Source: an uncultured Oscillospiraceae bacterium
Lineage (GTDB): Bacteria; Bacillota; Clostridia; Oscillospirales; Oscillospiraceae
Length of the DNA stretch: 9,895 nucleotides
Direction: 5' to 3'
Assembly (NCBI GenBank): GCA_910587505.1
Contig: CAJULD010000074.1
Span: forward strand, 1 to 9,895
Positions 1-4,950 of the stretch are shown piece by piece; position 1 is the first letter of the stretch, and each line of letters opens with the position of its first letter. The notes beneath the pieces are model-generated. The model searched no databases and was not told where the DNA came from. It saw only the letters and a program-made list of their open reading frames with translations. A program made the position numbers and the translations under genes.

Positions 1-48
1 CGACCACCGAGATCTACACTCTTTCCCTACACGACGCTCTTCCGATCT
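1..48. other. Illumina P5/TruSeq adapter contamination at contig end
   Basis: These bases match the 3' 48 bases of the Illumina TruSeq universal (P5) adapter from memory, including the diagnostic core ACACTCTTTCCCTACACGAC and the final GCTCTTCCGATCT. The match ends exactly at base 48. The next base starts an open reading frame that continues into an ISL3 transposase, which is what an untrimmed read carried into an assembly would give. The stretch has no biological meaning and should be trimmed. It also shows that the left end of the window is an assembly end. Confidence 0.97.
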
Positions 49-441
49 AACCCGGAGCATCTCTCTGAAAATCAGCAAGCGCAGCTGCTATTCCTGACCA
101 AGGCCAATCCCAAGCTCTATCGTGCCTATCTGCTCAAAGAGAATCTTCGTTTGGCTCTCAAGGCCGGGCCTGATGAGATTGCCGGTAAGCTTTCCAAGTG
201 GATGGCCTGGGCCCAAAGGTGCAGGATTCCTGTGTTCCGCGATCTGCGCAAGAAAATCAAACGTCACTTTGACGCTATTGTTGCTGCTGCCAGATTAAGC
301 CTTTCCAATGCTCGCTCCGAGGCTTTCAACAACAAGATCAAACTCATCATCCGCACCGCCTTCGGCTTTCGCAACGTGGACAACCTTCTTGCTATGGTTA
401 TGCTCTCCTGCTCCCTTCCTCTCTTGTCAAGCCCCAAATAG
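49..441 (+). CDS. ISL3-family transposase, C-terminal fragment (5' end missing)
   Basis: The frame is open from the adapter junction to a TAG at 439-441, giving about 130 residues. The best family marker is the C-terminal stretch SNARSEAFNNKIKLIIRTAF followed by GFRNVDNLLAMVML, which is the characteristic end of the DDE domain of ISL3 transposases. Its glutamate (in ARSEAFNNKIK) is likely the last acidic residue of the catalytic triad. ISL3 transposases are usually about 400 to 450 residues, so roughly the first two thirds are missing, including the zinc-binding N-terminus and the first two aspartates. The fragment starts at the adapter, so the loss may be an assembly break, not a biological deletion. 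A TTG at 151 could be called as a start by software, but the open frame upstream matches the family (NPEHLSENQQAQLLF), so 151 is not the true start. The gene runs opposite to the phage operon. Confidence 0.88.
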   Translation, partial: NPEHLSENQQAQLLFLTKANPKLYRAYLLKENLRLALKAGPDEIAGKLSKWMAWAQRCRIPVFRDLRKKIKRHFDAIVAAARLSLSNARSEAFNNKIKLIIRTAFGFRNVDNLLAMVMLSCSLPLLSSPK

Positions 442-478
442 TTAAAAATCAAGACTTTTCAAAAATTGATAACTCTCA
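49..478 (+). mobile_element. ISL3-family insertion sequence, right end only
   Basis: The 3' part of the transposase is followed by about 35 non-coding AT-rich bases. The element probably ends near 470-490, where the sequence changes to more GC-rich phage-like DNA. The stretch TTGATAACTCTCAAAACAG around 466-484 is a plausible terminal inverted repeat. The left end is not in the window, so neither the repeat nor the 8-bp target duplication usual for ISL3 can be checked. The right boundary is therefore approximate. Confidence 0.5.
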
Positions 479-561
479 AAACAGAGCGAGATGGTGATGA
501 ACATCAAACGTATCAGGTACAGAATAGCAGTTAAGGGTATGGCAAGCCAAGCGTCCCGCAT
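442..561 (-). CDS. small membrane-spanning phage ORF, tail probably replaced by ISL3
   Basis: An ATG at 561 opens a 39-codon frame ending in TAA at 442-444. It begins MRDAWLAIPLTAILYLI and continues hydrophobic to about residue 27, which would make one membrane helix. The last dozen residues (ESYQFLKSLDF) are encoded by AT-rich DNA that looks like the ISL3 end, so the natural C-terminus is probably lost. Only a weak purine stretch (AGAGGG) lies about 15 bases upstream. In phage operons a small membrane protein just after the fibre genes can be a holin or holin-associated protein, but nothing here shows that function. It could also be non-coding remnant sequence. Confidence 0.25.
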   Translation of the reverse strand: MRDAWLAIPLTAILYLIRLMFITISLCFESYQFLKSLDF

Positions 562-611
562 GTGAAGGCCGTTTTCCCTCTGTCAGCTATGATGGTGAAC
601 CTTCCGTGTCT

Positions 612-653
612 CTAGGGATCAGAGTCCCAACTTCCTTCGTCCCACCTGTTCAT
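612..653 (-). other. 13-codon ORF overlapping the restored end of the phage fibre gene
   Basis: An ATG at 653 overlaps the TGA at 650-652 (an ATGA junction) that would end the interrupted baseplate/fibre gene. It opens a 13-residue peptide, MNRWDEGSWDSDP, ending in TAG at 612-614. The overlap matches the junction style of the rest of the operon. The peptide is very short, so it may be a decayed gene start or chance. Confidence 0.2.
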
Positions 654-680
654 ACACCGAGTACCAGCGAAGCTCCTAAC
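650..680 (-). pseudogene. detached 3' end of the interrupted baseplate/fibre gene
   Basis: From the 12-bp repeat at 669-680, reading on the minus strand in the frame of the gene that begins at 3150, the codons give LGASLVLGV and then TGA at 650-652. The same LGAS codons occur on the other side of the IS110 element in the same frame. Joining the two copies restores a 213-residue protein with a natural-looking end. The joining is inference. The repeat and matching frame are directly visible. Confidence 0.6.
669..680. repeat. 12-bp direct repeat, IS110 right (3') junction copy
   Basis: GAAGCTCCTAAC occurs here and at 2528-2539 in the same orientation, and flanking bases differ on both sides. 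The two copies bracket the IS110 element. IS110 recombinases usually duplicate only a very short core, so one copy may be an element end that resembles its target, not a classical target duplication. Confidence 0.85.
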
Positions 681-938
681 CGGGGTCAAAGCCCCATGGT
701 ATCAATACCCTGCTGGTTACAGCTCTTGTTTGTAGATAAGGATCTCACCGACCTGCCGCTGGTTTCAGATGGCGCTGAGTAGATCAGCGGACGCATAGCC
801 AGCATCGCCGTTGGCGGTCTGTCCGGGTGGAGGGGCTGACCTCCACGGTGTTTTGGTTCTTTCCAGAGCCCAGCCCAATCTCCATTCTCTGCTATTGGAA
901 ACTCGGCAGGACTCTGGAAAAGACGTTCTGCTGATTCG
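681..938 (-). ncRNA. candidate bridge RNA region of the IS110 element (3' non-coding end)
   Basis: The 258 bases after the recombinase stop hold no convincing gene but several stems. TTCCAGAG at 861-868 pairs with CTCTGGAA at 912-919. GTGGAGG at 827-833 pairs with CCTCCAC at 840-846 across a 6-base loop. CGCTGA at 773-778 pairs with TCAGCG at 784-789 across 5 bases. A shorter CGCC/GGCG stem lies at 806-816 and a GGGG/CCCC stem at 682-695. IS110-family recombinases are known to use an element-encoded bridge RNA with loops that recognise target and donor. In the IS1111 group it is encoded downstream of the recombinase, as here. The RNA ends and guide loops were not identified, so the strand and limits are inference. 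Confidence 0.5.
686..692. repeat. subterminal inverted repeat of the IS110 element, 3' side
   Basis: TCAAAGC here is the reverse complement of GCTTTGA at 2512-2518. It forms the loop edge of a GGGG-TCAAAG-CCCC hairpin (682-695). Seven bases is short and could occur by chance, but the symmetrical placement near both element ends favours a real terminal signal. Confidence 0.5.
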
Positions 939-2420
939 TTAGGCTGCTGCATCCAGGGGTGCCGGATGTGTGATGTCGCTCAGCATTTTATCCGGATCGA
1001 AACGGACGCCTTTCTTGAGGATCGTGAAGATGATCCTCAGCAGCTTACACGCGATCACGGTAATCGACTGCATCTTCTTCAGCGGGTTCTCCGCCCTGGT
1101 TGTATAATACGCATGAATTTGCCGAAATGCCTCGTTATGCGACACCACCGACAGCGCCCCTTGGAACAGCCAATACCTCAACCGCTTGCGTCCTCTGTGA
1201 CTGATTTTGGTCTGCCCCTGGTGCTTGCCGGAACTGCATGCCACGAGCCCCAGCCCGCTGAGCTTCTGGATCTCCTTGGCTGCGTCGAAACGATCGATAT
1301 CTCCCATCTCTGCTAAGATGCCGGAGACTGTCGTCGCTCCCAGACCATGGATTTCCAAGATGCTGTCAGCGCGAGGAATCTCCCGGCATTTCAGGGCAAT
1401 CTGAGCTTCGATTTCCTCCAACTCAGCAGCCAACTCCATGACCTTGCCGACAAAGCTGACAATAGCTATCTTTCTCGCCTCAGCGCCCTGTGTCAGTCCG
1501 GCGCTCACGCCGGCCAACCGGACGATTTCCTTGGCCCGCTTGTATCCGCCGCCTCGCAGTTTCTCCGCGTGCCAGATGTCCTTTACGCCATCTTCACCCA
1601 GGGCAACCAGCTCACTGGGAAGCGGAGCATTTGCCAGTACGCTCAACGTGAATATGCCGTCTATCTTCCCGAATGCTTCTCTGTATTCCGGGAACACGAT
1701 CTTCATTTCACGGTGCAGGCGGTTCATGTTCCGCACACGGTCCTCCATGAGTTGGTCTCTCAGCGTACACAGAACGCGCAGTTCTGCGTACACATCTTCC
1801 GGCAAATACGGCACGCCATAGTTCCCGTTCTTTACCAGCTCCGCAATCAGCTTCGGGTCTTTGGCATCGTTCTTGGCTTGACTGTTGTCTGCCAGCTCTT
1901 TCGTCTGTTTCACCGCATACGGATTCACCTGCACAACACTGATCCCTTTCGCTATCATCCACGCAGCCAGCGAAAACCAGTAATGTCCTGTCGGCTCAAC
2001 GCCCAACACAATTTGGTTCTTGCCATGCTGGGCTGCCAGGCACAGCGCCCAGTCTTTCGCGCTCTGGAAACCCTCAGCACTGTTCTCGAACGAATACGCT
2101 CCCTTGCTCAACTCTCGCCCCTTGGCATCGATTGCTCGTGCATAATGCCTTTCGCTGCCGATGTCGCATCCCACGATGAGCATGTCATCCCGGATGAAGG
2201 TCAGTTTGTCGTTATGGGTGAACTTGCCCCCAGTCTCCAAATCCCGCCAAGTGTAGGATTGCAGTCCCTTGGATATCTCCTCTGCCTTTTGCTTCAGCCC
2301 TGCTTCCTGCTCCGGACTCAATGCTTTCATATTCTCCTTTTTCTGCTTGCCGCTGTCTCTCCCCATCCTTCCTCCGCAATTTCCTCCTTGCTTTTTCCGG
2401 CTGTTTGATTTACTATTCAT
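939..2420 (-). CDS. IS110-family transposase (DEDD recombinase)
   Basis: This serine-assisted DEDD recombinase excises and inserts its own element. The RuvC-like domain runs from about residue 80 to 230. It carries D86 in GCDIG, E142 in GVEPTGHYW, and D185 and D188 in KNDAKD, the expected DEDD set. A helical linker follows. The C-terminal Tnp domain (about 350-470) has the GLGATTVSGILAEMG helix-hairpin-helix-like motif and the LSGLGLVACSSGKHQG segment, where a conserved serine (S396 or S397) is expected. The protein is 493 residues, longer than the usual 340 to 450, because of a charged N-terminal extension of about 80 residues. The ATG at 2420 has GAGG 8 bases upstream, but that site is buried in a hairpin. 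An alternative ATG at 2330 (463 residues, starting MKALSPEQEA) has a stronger AAAAAGGAG just upstream and may be the main start. Stop is TAA at 939-941. The gene looks intact. Confidence 0.93.
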   Translation of the reverse strand: MNSKSNSRKKQGGNCGGRMGRDSGKQKKENMKALSPEQEAGLKQKAEEISKGLQSYTWRDLETGGKFTHNDKLTFIRDDMLIVGCDIGSERHYARAIDAKGRELSKGAYSFENSAEGFQSAKDWALCLAAQHGKNQIVLGVEPTGHYWFSLAAWMIAKGISVVQVNPYAVKQTKELADNSQAKNDAKDPKLIAELVKNGNYGVPYLPEDVYAELRVLCTLRDQLMEDRVRNMNRLHREMKIVFPEYREAFGKIDGIFTLSVLANAPLPSELVALGEDGVKDIWHAEKLRGGGYKRAKEIVRLAGVSAGLTQGAEARKIAIVSFVGKVMELAAELEEIEAQIALKCREIPRADSILEIHGLGATTVSGILAEMGDIDRFDAAKEIQKLSGLGLVACSSGKHQGQTKISHRGRKRLRYWLFQGALSVVSHNEAFRQIHAYYTTRAENPLKKMQSITVIACKLLRIIFTILKKGVRFDPDKMLSDITHPAPLDAAA

Positions 2421-2423
2421 GTC

Positions 2424-2494
2424 AGATACCTCTCTTCGTTTTGAATTTTACTAACGGTCAGGTCAGTAAGAATTCAAATCTACCTGAGGTATCT
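2424..2494 (-). promoter_or_regulatory. long inverted repeat covering the transposase ribosome site
   Basis: AGATACCTC at 2424-2432 is a perfect 9-bp inverted repeat of GAGGTATCT at 2486-2494. Inside it, the 13 bases at 2440-2452 pair with the 14 bases at 2465-2478 with a single bulge, around a 12-base loop (2453-2464). On the minus-strand RNA the 3' arm contains the GAGG ribosome site of the ATG at 2420. A transcript entering from upstream would therefore hide this site. A transcript started from the promoter inside the repeat would lack the outer 5' arm. Similar fold-back control is known for IS10 and IS50. Applying it here is inference. Confidence 0.55.
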
Positions 2495-3150
2495 TTTTTC
2501 GTCAACTCCCTGCTTTGAAGTATACAGGAAGCTCCTAACAAAATTTTTCTCAGCTCATCCGCCGTCATGGGGCGCGGGATGGTCTCCAGCGTCTCCCCAA
2601 GGCCGGTAATGGCGGCGATTGGGTGCTGATTCCCTGCGTCCCGTCCGGTCAGGGACCGGTGGTCAGATGTACCGCCCTCCCCGCCGCCTGCAGGCGGGAG
2701 CTCCACCTCGGCTATCGTCTCCGTTCCCGACAAGAGGCGCAGCGTCAGATCGTCCAGCTTCATCCCGTCCGCTTTCCCGGCAAGCTCCTGCTCCCATAGG
2801 TCCGGGGTGGGAGGCCGGGCGTTTTCCCCGGGCGCGGCCCCCTCCAGGATGGTGCCCAGGCTTGCCCAGACCGTAGGCAGGACCATATCCGTGCCCCGGG
2901 TGCCGCAGATCCCGGCAGTTAACTGCCGCCCGTGGGAGCTCAGAACCTCCCACGGAATGGTACACTGACCGTCCGCGCCCAAAAGCACGGACCGGACCTC
3001 GTTCCCCGCCTTGAACACCGCCGTCTTCGTCAGGCCCTCCCAGTCCGGCGAGAACTCGAACCTGGCCTCGTAGGCGTTTACACTGCCGCTGGTGAGGGGT
3101 TCGCGGGCCCGGACGGTTAGCTGGGTTTTGTTTGCGTAAAGCTGAAACAT
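2458..3150 (-). CDS. BppU-like phage baseplate/fibre protein with IS-derived C-terminus
   Basis: The N-terminal 110 residues have the pattern of Firmicutes baseplate upper or fibre-head proteins: a short beta strand start (MFQLYANKTQLTVRAREP), then DWEGLTKTAVFKAG, then CTIPWEVL and VLPTVWASLGTI. A proline-rich linker with PPTPDLWEQELAGK leads to a second half with a glycine-rich hinge (PPAGGGEGG) and ends in RPMTADELRKIL. Such proteins anchor receptor-binding parts to the tail tip. Residues 1-208 are phage sequence. Residues 209-230 are read from the IS110 element up to a stop at 2458, so the annotated end is a fusion. The original protein was probably 213 residues. The ATG at 3150 has AAGGAGG 9 bases upstream and follows the preceding fibre gene by 13 bases. 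Confidence 0.8.
   Translation of the reverse strand: MFQLYANKTQLTVRAREPLTSGSVNAYEARFEFSPDWEGLTKTAVFKAGNEVRSVLLGADGQCTIPWEVLSSHGRQLTAGICGTRGTDMVLPTVWASLGTILEGAAPGENARPPTPDLWEQELAGKADGMKLDDLTLRLLSGTETIAEVELPPAGGGEGGTSDHRSLTGRDAGNQHPIAAITGLGETLETIPRPMTADELRKILLGASCILQSRELTKKDTSGRFEFLLT
2477..2505 (-). promoter_or_regulatory. predicted transposase promoter
   Basis: On the minus strand, TTGACG (2500-2505) is followed after 17 bases by TAGATT (2477-2482). These match the sigma-70/sigma-A consensus at 5 of 6 and 4 of 6 positions with ideal spacing. Transcription would begin near 2470, about 50 bases before the ATG at 2420 and inside the inverted repeat. The promoter lies within the IS110 element. 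Confidence 0.5.
2512..2518. repeat. subterminal inverted repeat of the IS110 element, 5' side
   Basis: GCTTTGA is the partner of TCAAAGC at 686-692 and lies 9 bases inside the 12-bp repeat at 2528-2539. See the 3' copy for the caveat about its short length. Confidence 0.5.
2528..2539. repeat. 12-bp direct repeat, IS110 left (5') junction copy
   Basis: This is the second copy of GAAGCTCCTAAC. It lies in frame within the phage gene that begins at 3150 and encodes residues 205-208 (LGAS) on the minus strand. Confidence 0.85.
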
Positions 3151-3163
3151 GGCATTCGCCTCC

Positions 3164-4210
3164 TTATAAGAATTTCTGTGCTTTCCCGTCTACGCCGATG
3201 TACGCCCGCACGACCTTCCTGGCCTTGCCGTCGACCCCGACGTAGAGGTTTGTCGCCTTCCGCGCCTTGCCCTCAATGCCCACGTATGCGGACAACTTGC
3301 GCTTGAAGAAGGCGGTCAGGGTCCGGGCCTTGCTGACGGTGAAGGTGTAGGTGGGGTTGGTACTGACAGCCACGCCGTCCTCCTGCCACTCCACGAAGAG
3401 GAAATCCGCCGCCGGGGTGGCCCGGACGGTTGCGCTCCGCCCGCTATCGTAGCTCCCGCCGCCGCTCACGGTGCCGCCGTTGGCGGGGGAGGCGGTGACG
3501 GTGATGCGGTAGGAGGGGAGAATCTTGGAAAATACCGCAGTCAGTGTCCGATTTTGGGTGACAGTAAATGTGTACGACGCGTTGGAGCTTACTGTGGCCC
3601 CGCCCTCCTTCCAGCGGGAGAACCGGTAGCCGGAGGAGGCGGTGGCTTTGACGGTCACGGAGGTTCCTTCCTCGTAGGTTCCTCCGCCGGATACGCTTCC
3701 TCCAGTATCTGCCTTTACAGTTATAGTATAGCTAGATTTATATATAGGGGATAATGTTAAATTTTCAATTGCTGTGCCATTTAAATCTGAAAAAGTATAC
3801 TTAAATTGAACAGTATCAAAGTCATTGTTTACAGTATATGTTTTTGTAACACTGAATGGGGATACACCTGATTGATTTATAAAAGATGTCCACCCGCTTT
3901 GGTTAACTTGTACATAACATTCAAATTTAAGCGTTTTTAATCTAGTTGCATACTCAGAACTCACGGAATGTGGATATGGAATGCTACCACCGACAGTTAC
4001 GGTGAACTTTGTTTGGTTGCCTTCTCTGGATACTGATATAGTTGTACCATCATACAAAATATAATCTTCTCCGACATATGAGTAGCGTACTCCAGAACCT
4101 ACAGAGCCATCCGTAATTGCATTTCGATCTAACCTAGTAACATATCCATTCAACATGTTGTTTGATGTCAAATATATCGCCCAAATATAACGATTATATC
4201 TAGTAGCCAT
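3164..4210 (-). CDS. phage tail fibre protein with two InlB-type repeats
   Basis: The first 160 residues are an unrecognised, polar, beta-rich head with a VGEDYILYDGTTISVS segment. Two homologous repeats of about 70 residues follow at 161-229 and 233-303. Each has GGxVSGGGxY, then (W)(K/Q)E(D/G)G, then YTFTV and (R)TLTAxF, matching the divergent InlB B-repeat type common in surface and fibre proteins. Residues 308-348 are three 14-residue repeats of the form YVGVDGKARK. The likely role is a receptor-binding fibre. The DNA for the head (about 3718-4210) is strikingly AT-rich while the repeats are GC-rich, so the composition boundary falls on the domain boundary. The ATG at 4210 has only a weak AGGGGG site about 11 bases upstream. 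No signal peptide or membrane segment is seen. Confidence 0.8.
   Translation of the reverse strand: MATRYNRYIWAIYLTSNNMLNGYVTRLDRNAITDGSVGSGVRYSYVGEDYILYDGTTISVSREGNQTKFTVTVGGSIPYPHSVSSEYATRLKTLKFECYVQVNQSGWTSFINQSGVSPFSVTKTYTVNNDFDTVQFKYTFSDLNGTAIENLTLSPIYKSSYTITVKADTGGSVSGGGTYEEGTSVTVKATASSGYRFSRWKEGGATVSSNASYTFTVTQNRTLTAVFSKILPSYRITVTASPANGGTVSGGGSYDSGRSATVRATPAADFLFVEWQEDGVAVSTNPTYTFTVSKARTLTAFFKRKLSAYVGIEGKARKATNLYVGVDGKARKVVRAYIGVDGKAQKFL
3167..3289 (-). repeat. three imperfect 42-bp tandem repeats at the fibre C-terminus
   Basis: The segment encodes residues 308-348 of the 348-aa fibre as AYVGIEGKARKATN, LYVGVDGKARKVVR and AYIGVDGKAQKFL. The period is 14 codons. A related motif (GLYVGEQKIKKAFVGEQ) opens the 417-aa fibre encoded upstream in the operon, which suggests a shared short anchoring or trimerising element. 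Confidence 0.8.
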
Positions 4211-4314
4211 AATGCTAATCCCCCTGTTAATCCACTATCTGTAACTGTTAATTTATCCTTTGAATATAGTAGAGTGTGAGATAGGGGGCATACTTAGTAC
4301 CCATCCATCGCCCC
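4211..4314. other. AT-rich intergenic gap in the fibre cassette
   Basis: This 104-base gap is the longest between phage genes in the window and shares the AT-rich composition of the 348-aa fibre head. I see no convincing promoter, terminator or small gene in it. A TATATT on the minus strand around 4262-4267 lacks a good -35 partner. It may be DNA brought in with the fibre head. Confidence 0.4.
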
Positions 4315-4665
4315 TCACTCATACTGCACATAGATGGCCCCGGTAGCGAGGGGCGACACCCCCGGCGTCAGCTCCTCGGTCCCGTAGGTGATGCGGTTTG
4401 CGAGGGTAGCGAACATCTCGTCCGGGTTCGCCTCCGCACCCAGGCCCACCAGGGCGGCGGTGGCGTCGGTGAGCAGGTTCGCCTTGTTCAGGGGCGTACC
4501 CTGCTGGGCCCAGCCGTCCGGGTTCTTGCCGTTCAGGTCCACGGGCAGGGTGCCTGCAATCAGCGCCTGGGCGAACGCCTCATAGGTGGGGTATAGGCTG
4601 AGAAAGCCGCTGATGGTCTTCAAATACCGGGAATTCCCGGTGCCGTTGATAATACCATCCTGCAT
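4315..4665 (-). CDS. small phage tail-fibre-associated protein
   Basis: This 116-residue protein begins MQDGIINGTGNSRYLKT and contains YPTYEAFAQALIAGTLPVDL, then a GWAQQGTPLNKANLL segment and TDATAALVGL. These motifs are frequent in small proteins of Firmicutes prophage fibre cassettes, often as the N-terminal half of larger fibres. The exact function is unknown; an adaptor or fibre-base role is likely. The ATG at 4665 has GGAGG 8 bases upstream and starts one base after the stop of the preceding gene, so the two are almost certainly translated together. Its end is followed by the 104-base AT-rich gap, so it may once have continued into a longer fibre. Confidence 0.75.
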   Translation of the reverse strand: MQDGIINGTGNSRYLKTISGFLSLYPTYEAFAQALIAGTLPVDLNGKNPDGWAQQGTPLNKANLLTDATAALVGLGAEANPDEMFATLANRITYGTEELTPGVSPLATGAIYVQYE

Positions 4666-4666
4666 A

Positions 4667-4933
4667 TTAAAAACCTCCTGCGTCGATTTCGCCGGATACG
4701 AACCAGCTGTTCTCTAAATTGGTAACGGCCTGGTCCGCCTCCATCAGGATCGTTTCGATGTCGTTTGCCGTACGGAAGGTCAAGCCGTTCATGTCTGCGG
4801 GCACCTCCGGCGCTGCGGTGCCGCGCGGGAGGAATTGCCGCAAGGCCCGTAGCATGGACAGGTATCTATCCATGTTCTGCATGGTGGGGATGTCCTGGAG
4901 CGTCCAGGGCCGGGGCGGGGATGTTTCGGGCAT
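4667..4933 (-). CDS. small phage protein of the fibre cassette, unknown function
   Basis: The 88-residue product starts MPETSPPRPWTLQDIPTM, is mostly helical in the middle (MDRYLSMLRALRQFLP, then TANDIETILMEADQAVTNLE) and ends WFVSGEIDAGGF. Small proteins of this type sit between fibre genes in many clostridial prophages. The helices would suit a coiled adaptor or chaperone, but no function is shown. The ATG at 4933 has AAGGAGG 8 bases upstream. It follows the 417-aa fibre gene by 17 bases and precedes the 116-aa gene by one base. Confidence 0.7.
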   Translation of the reverse strand: MPETSPPRPWTLQDIPTMQNMDRYLSMLRALRQFLPRGTAAPEVPADMNGLTFRTANDIETILMEADQAVTNLENSWFVSGEIDAGGF

Positions 4934-4950
4934 GGCTGGTGCCTCCTTTC

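Larger units (their letters stand above)
681..2527 (-). mobile_element. IS110-family insertion sequence (IS1111-like layout) inserted in a phage fibre gene
   Basis: The segment between the two 12-bp repeats is 1,847 bp and contains one DEDD recombinase gene. A 7-bp inverted repeat, TCAAAGC at 686-692 and GCTTTGA at 2512-2518, lies 5 and 9 bases inside the ends. Subterminal inverted repeats, and a long non-coding stretch after the recombinase (681-938) compared with about 100 bases before it, are features of the IS1111 group. The insertion splits the last phage gene six codons before its stop. The element is oriented with the phage operon, so phage transcription would run into the recombinase gene. 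Exact ends depend on the core position within the 12-bp repeat. Confidence 0.8.

Noticed and set aside
442..938. Possible group II intron or riboswitch in the structured non-coding stretch
   Set aside because: I could not find an intron domain V or a known riboswitch core. The structure is better explained as the IS110 3' end next to a phage remnant.
1347..2408. A 353-codon open frame on the plus strand opposite the IS110 recombinase
   Set aside because: It is the mirror of a conserved recombinase gene, has low-complexity leucine- and histidine-rich sequence, and has no start signal.
2486..2499. Hairpin followed by a T run on the plus strand that looks like a terminator
   Set aside because: No plus-strand gene reads into it. 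The inverted repeat is better explained as the transposase leader structure, though bidirectional termination is not excluded.
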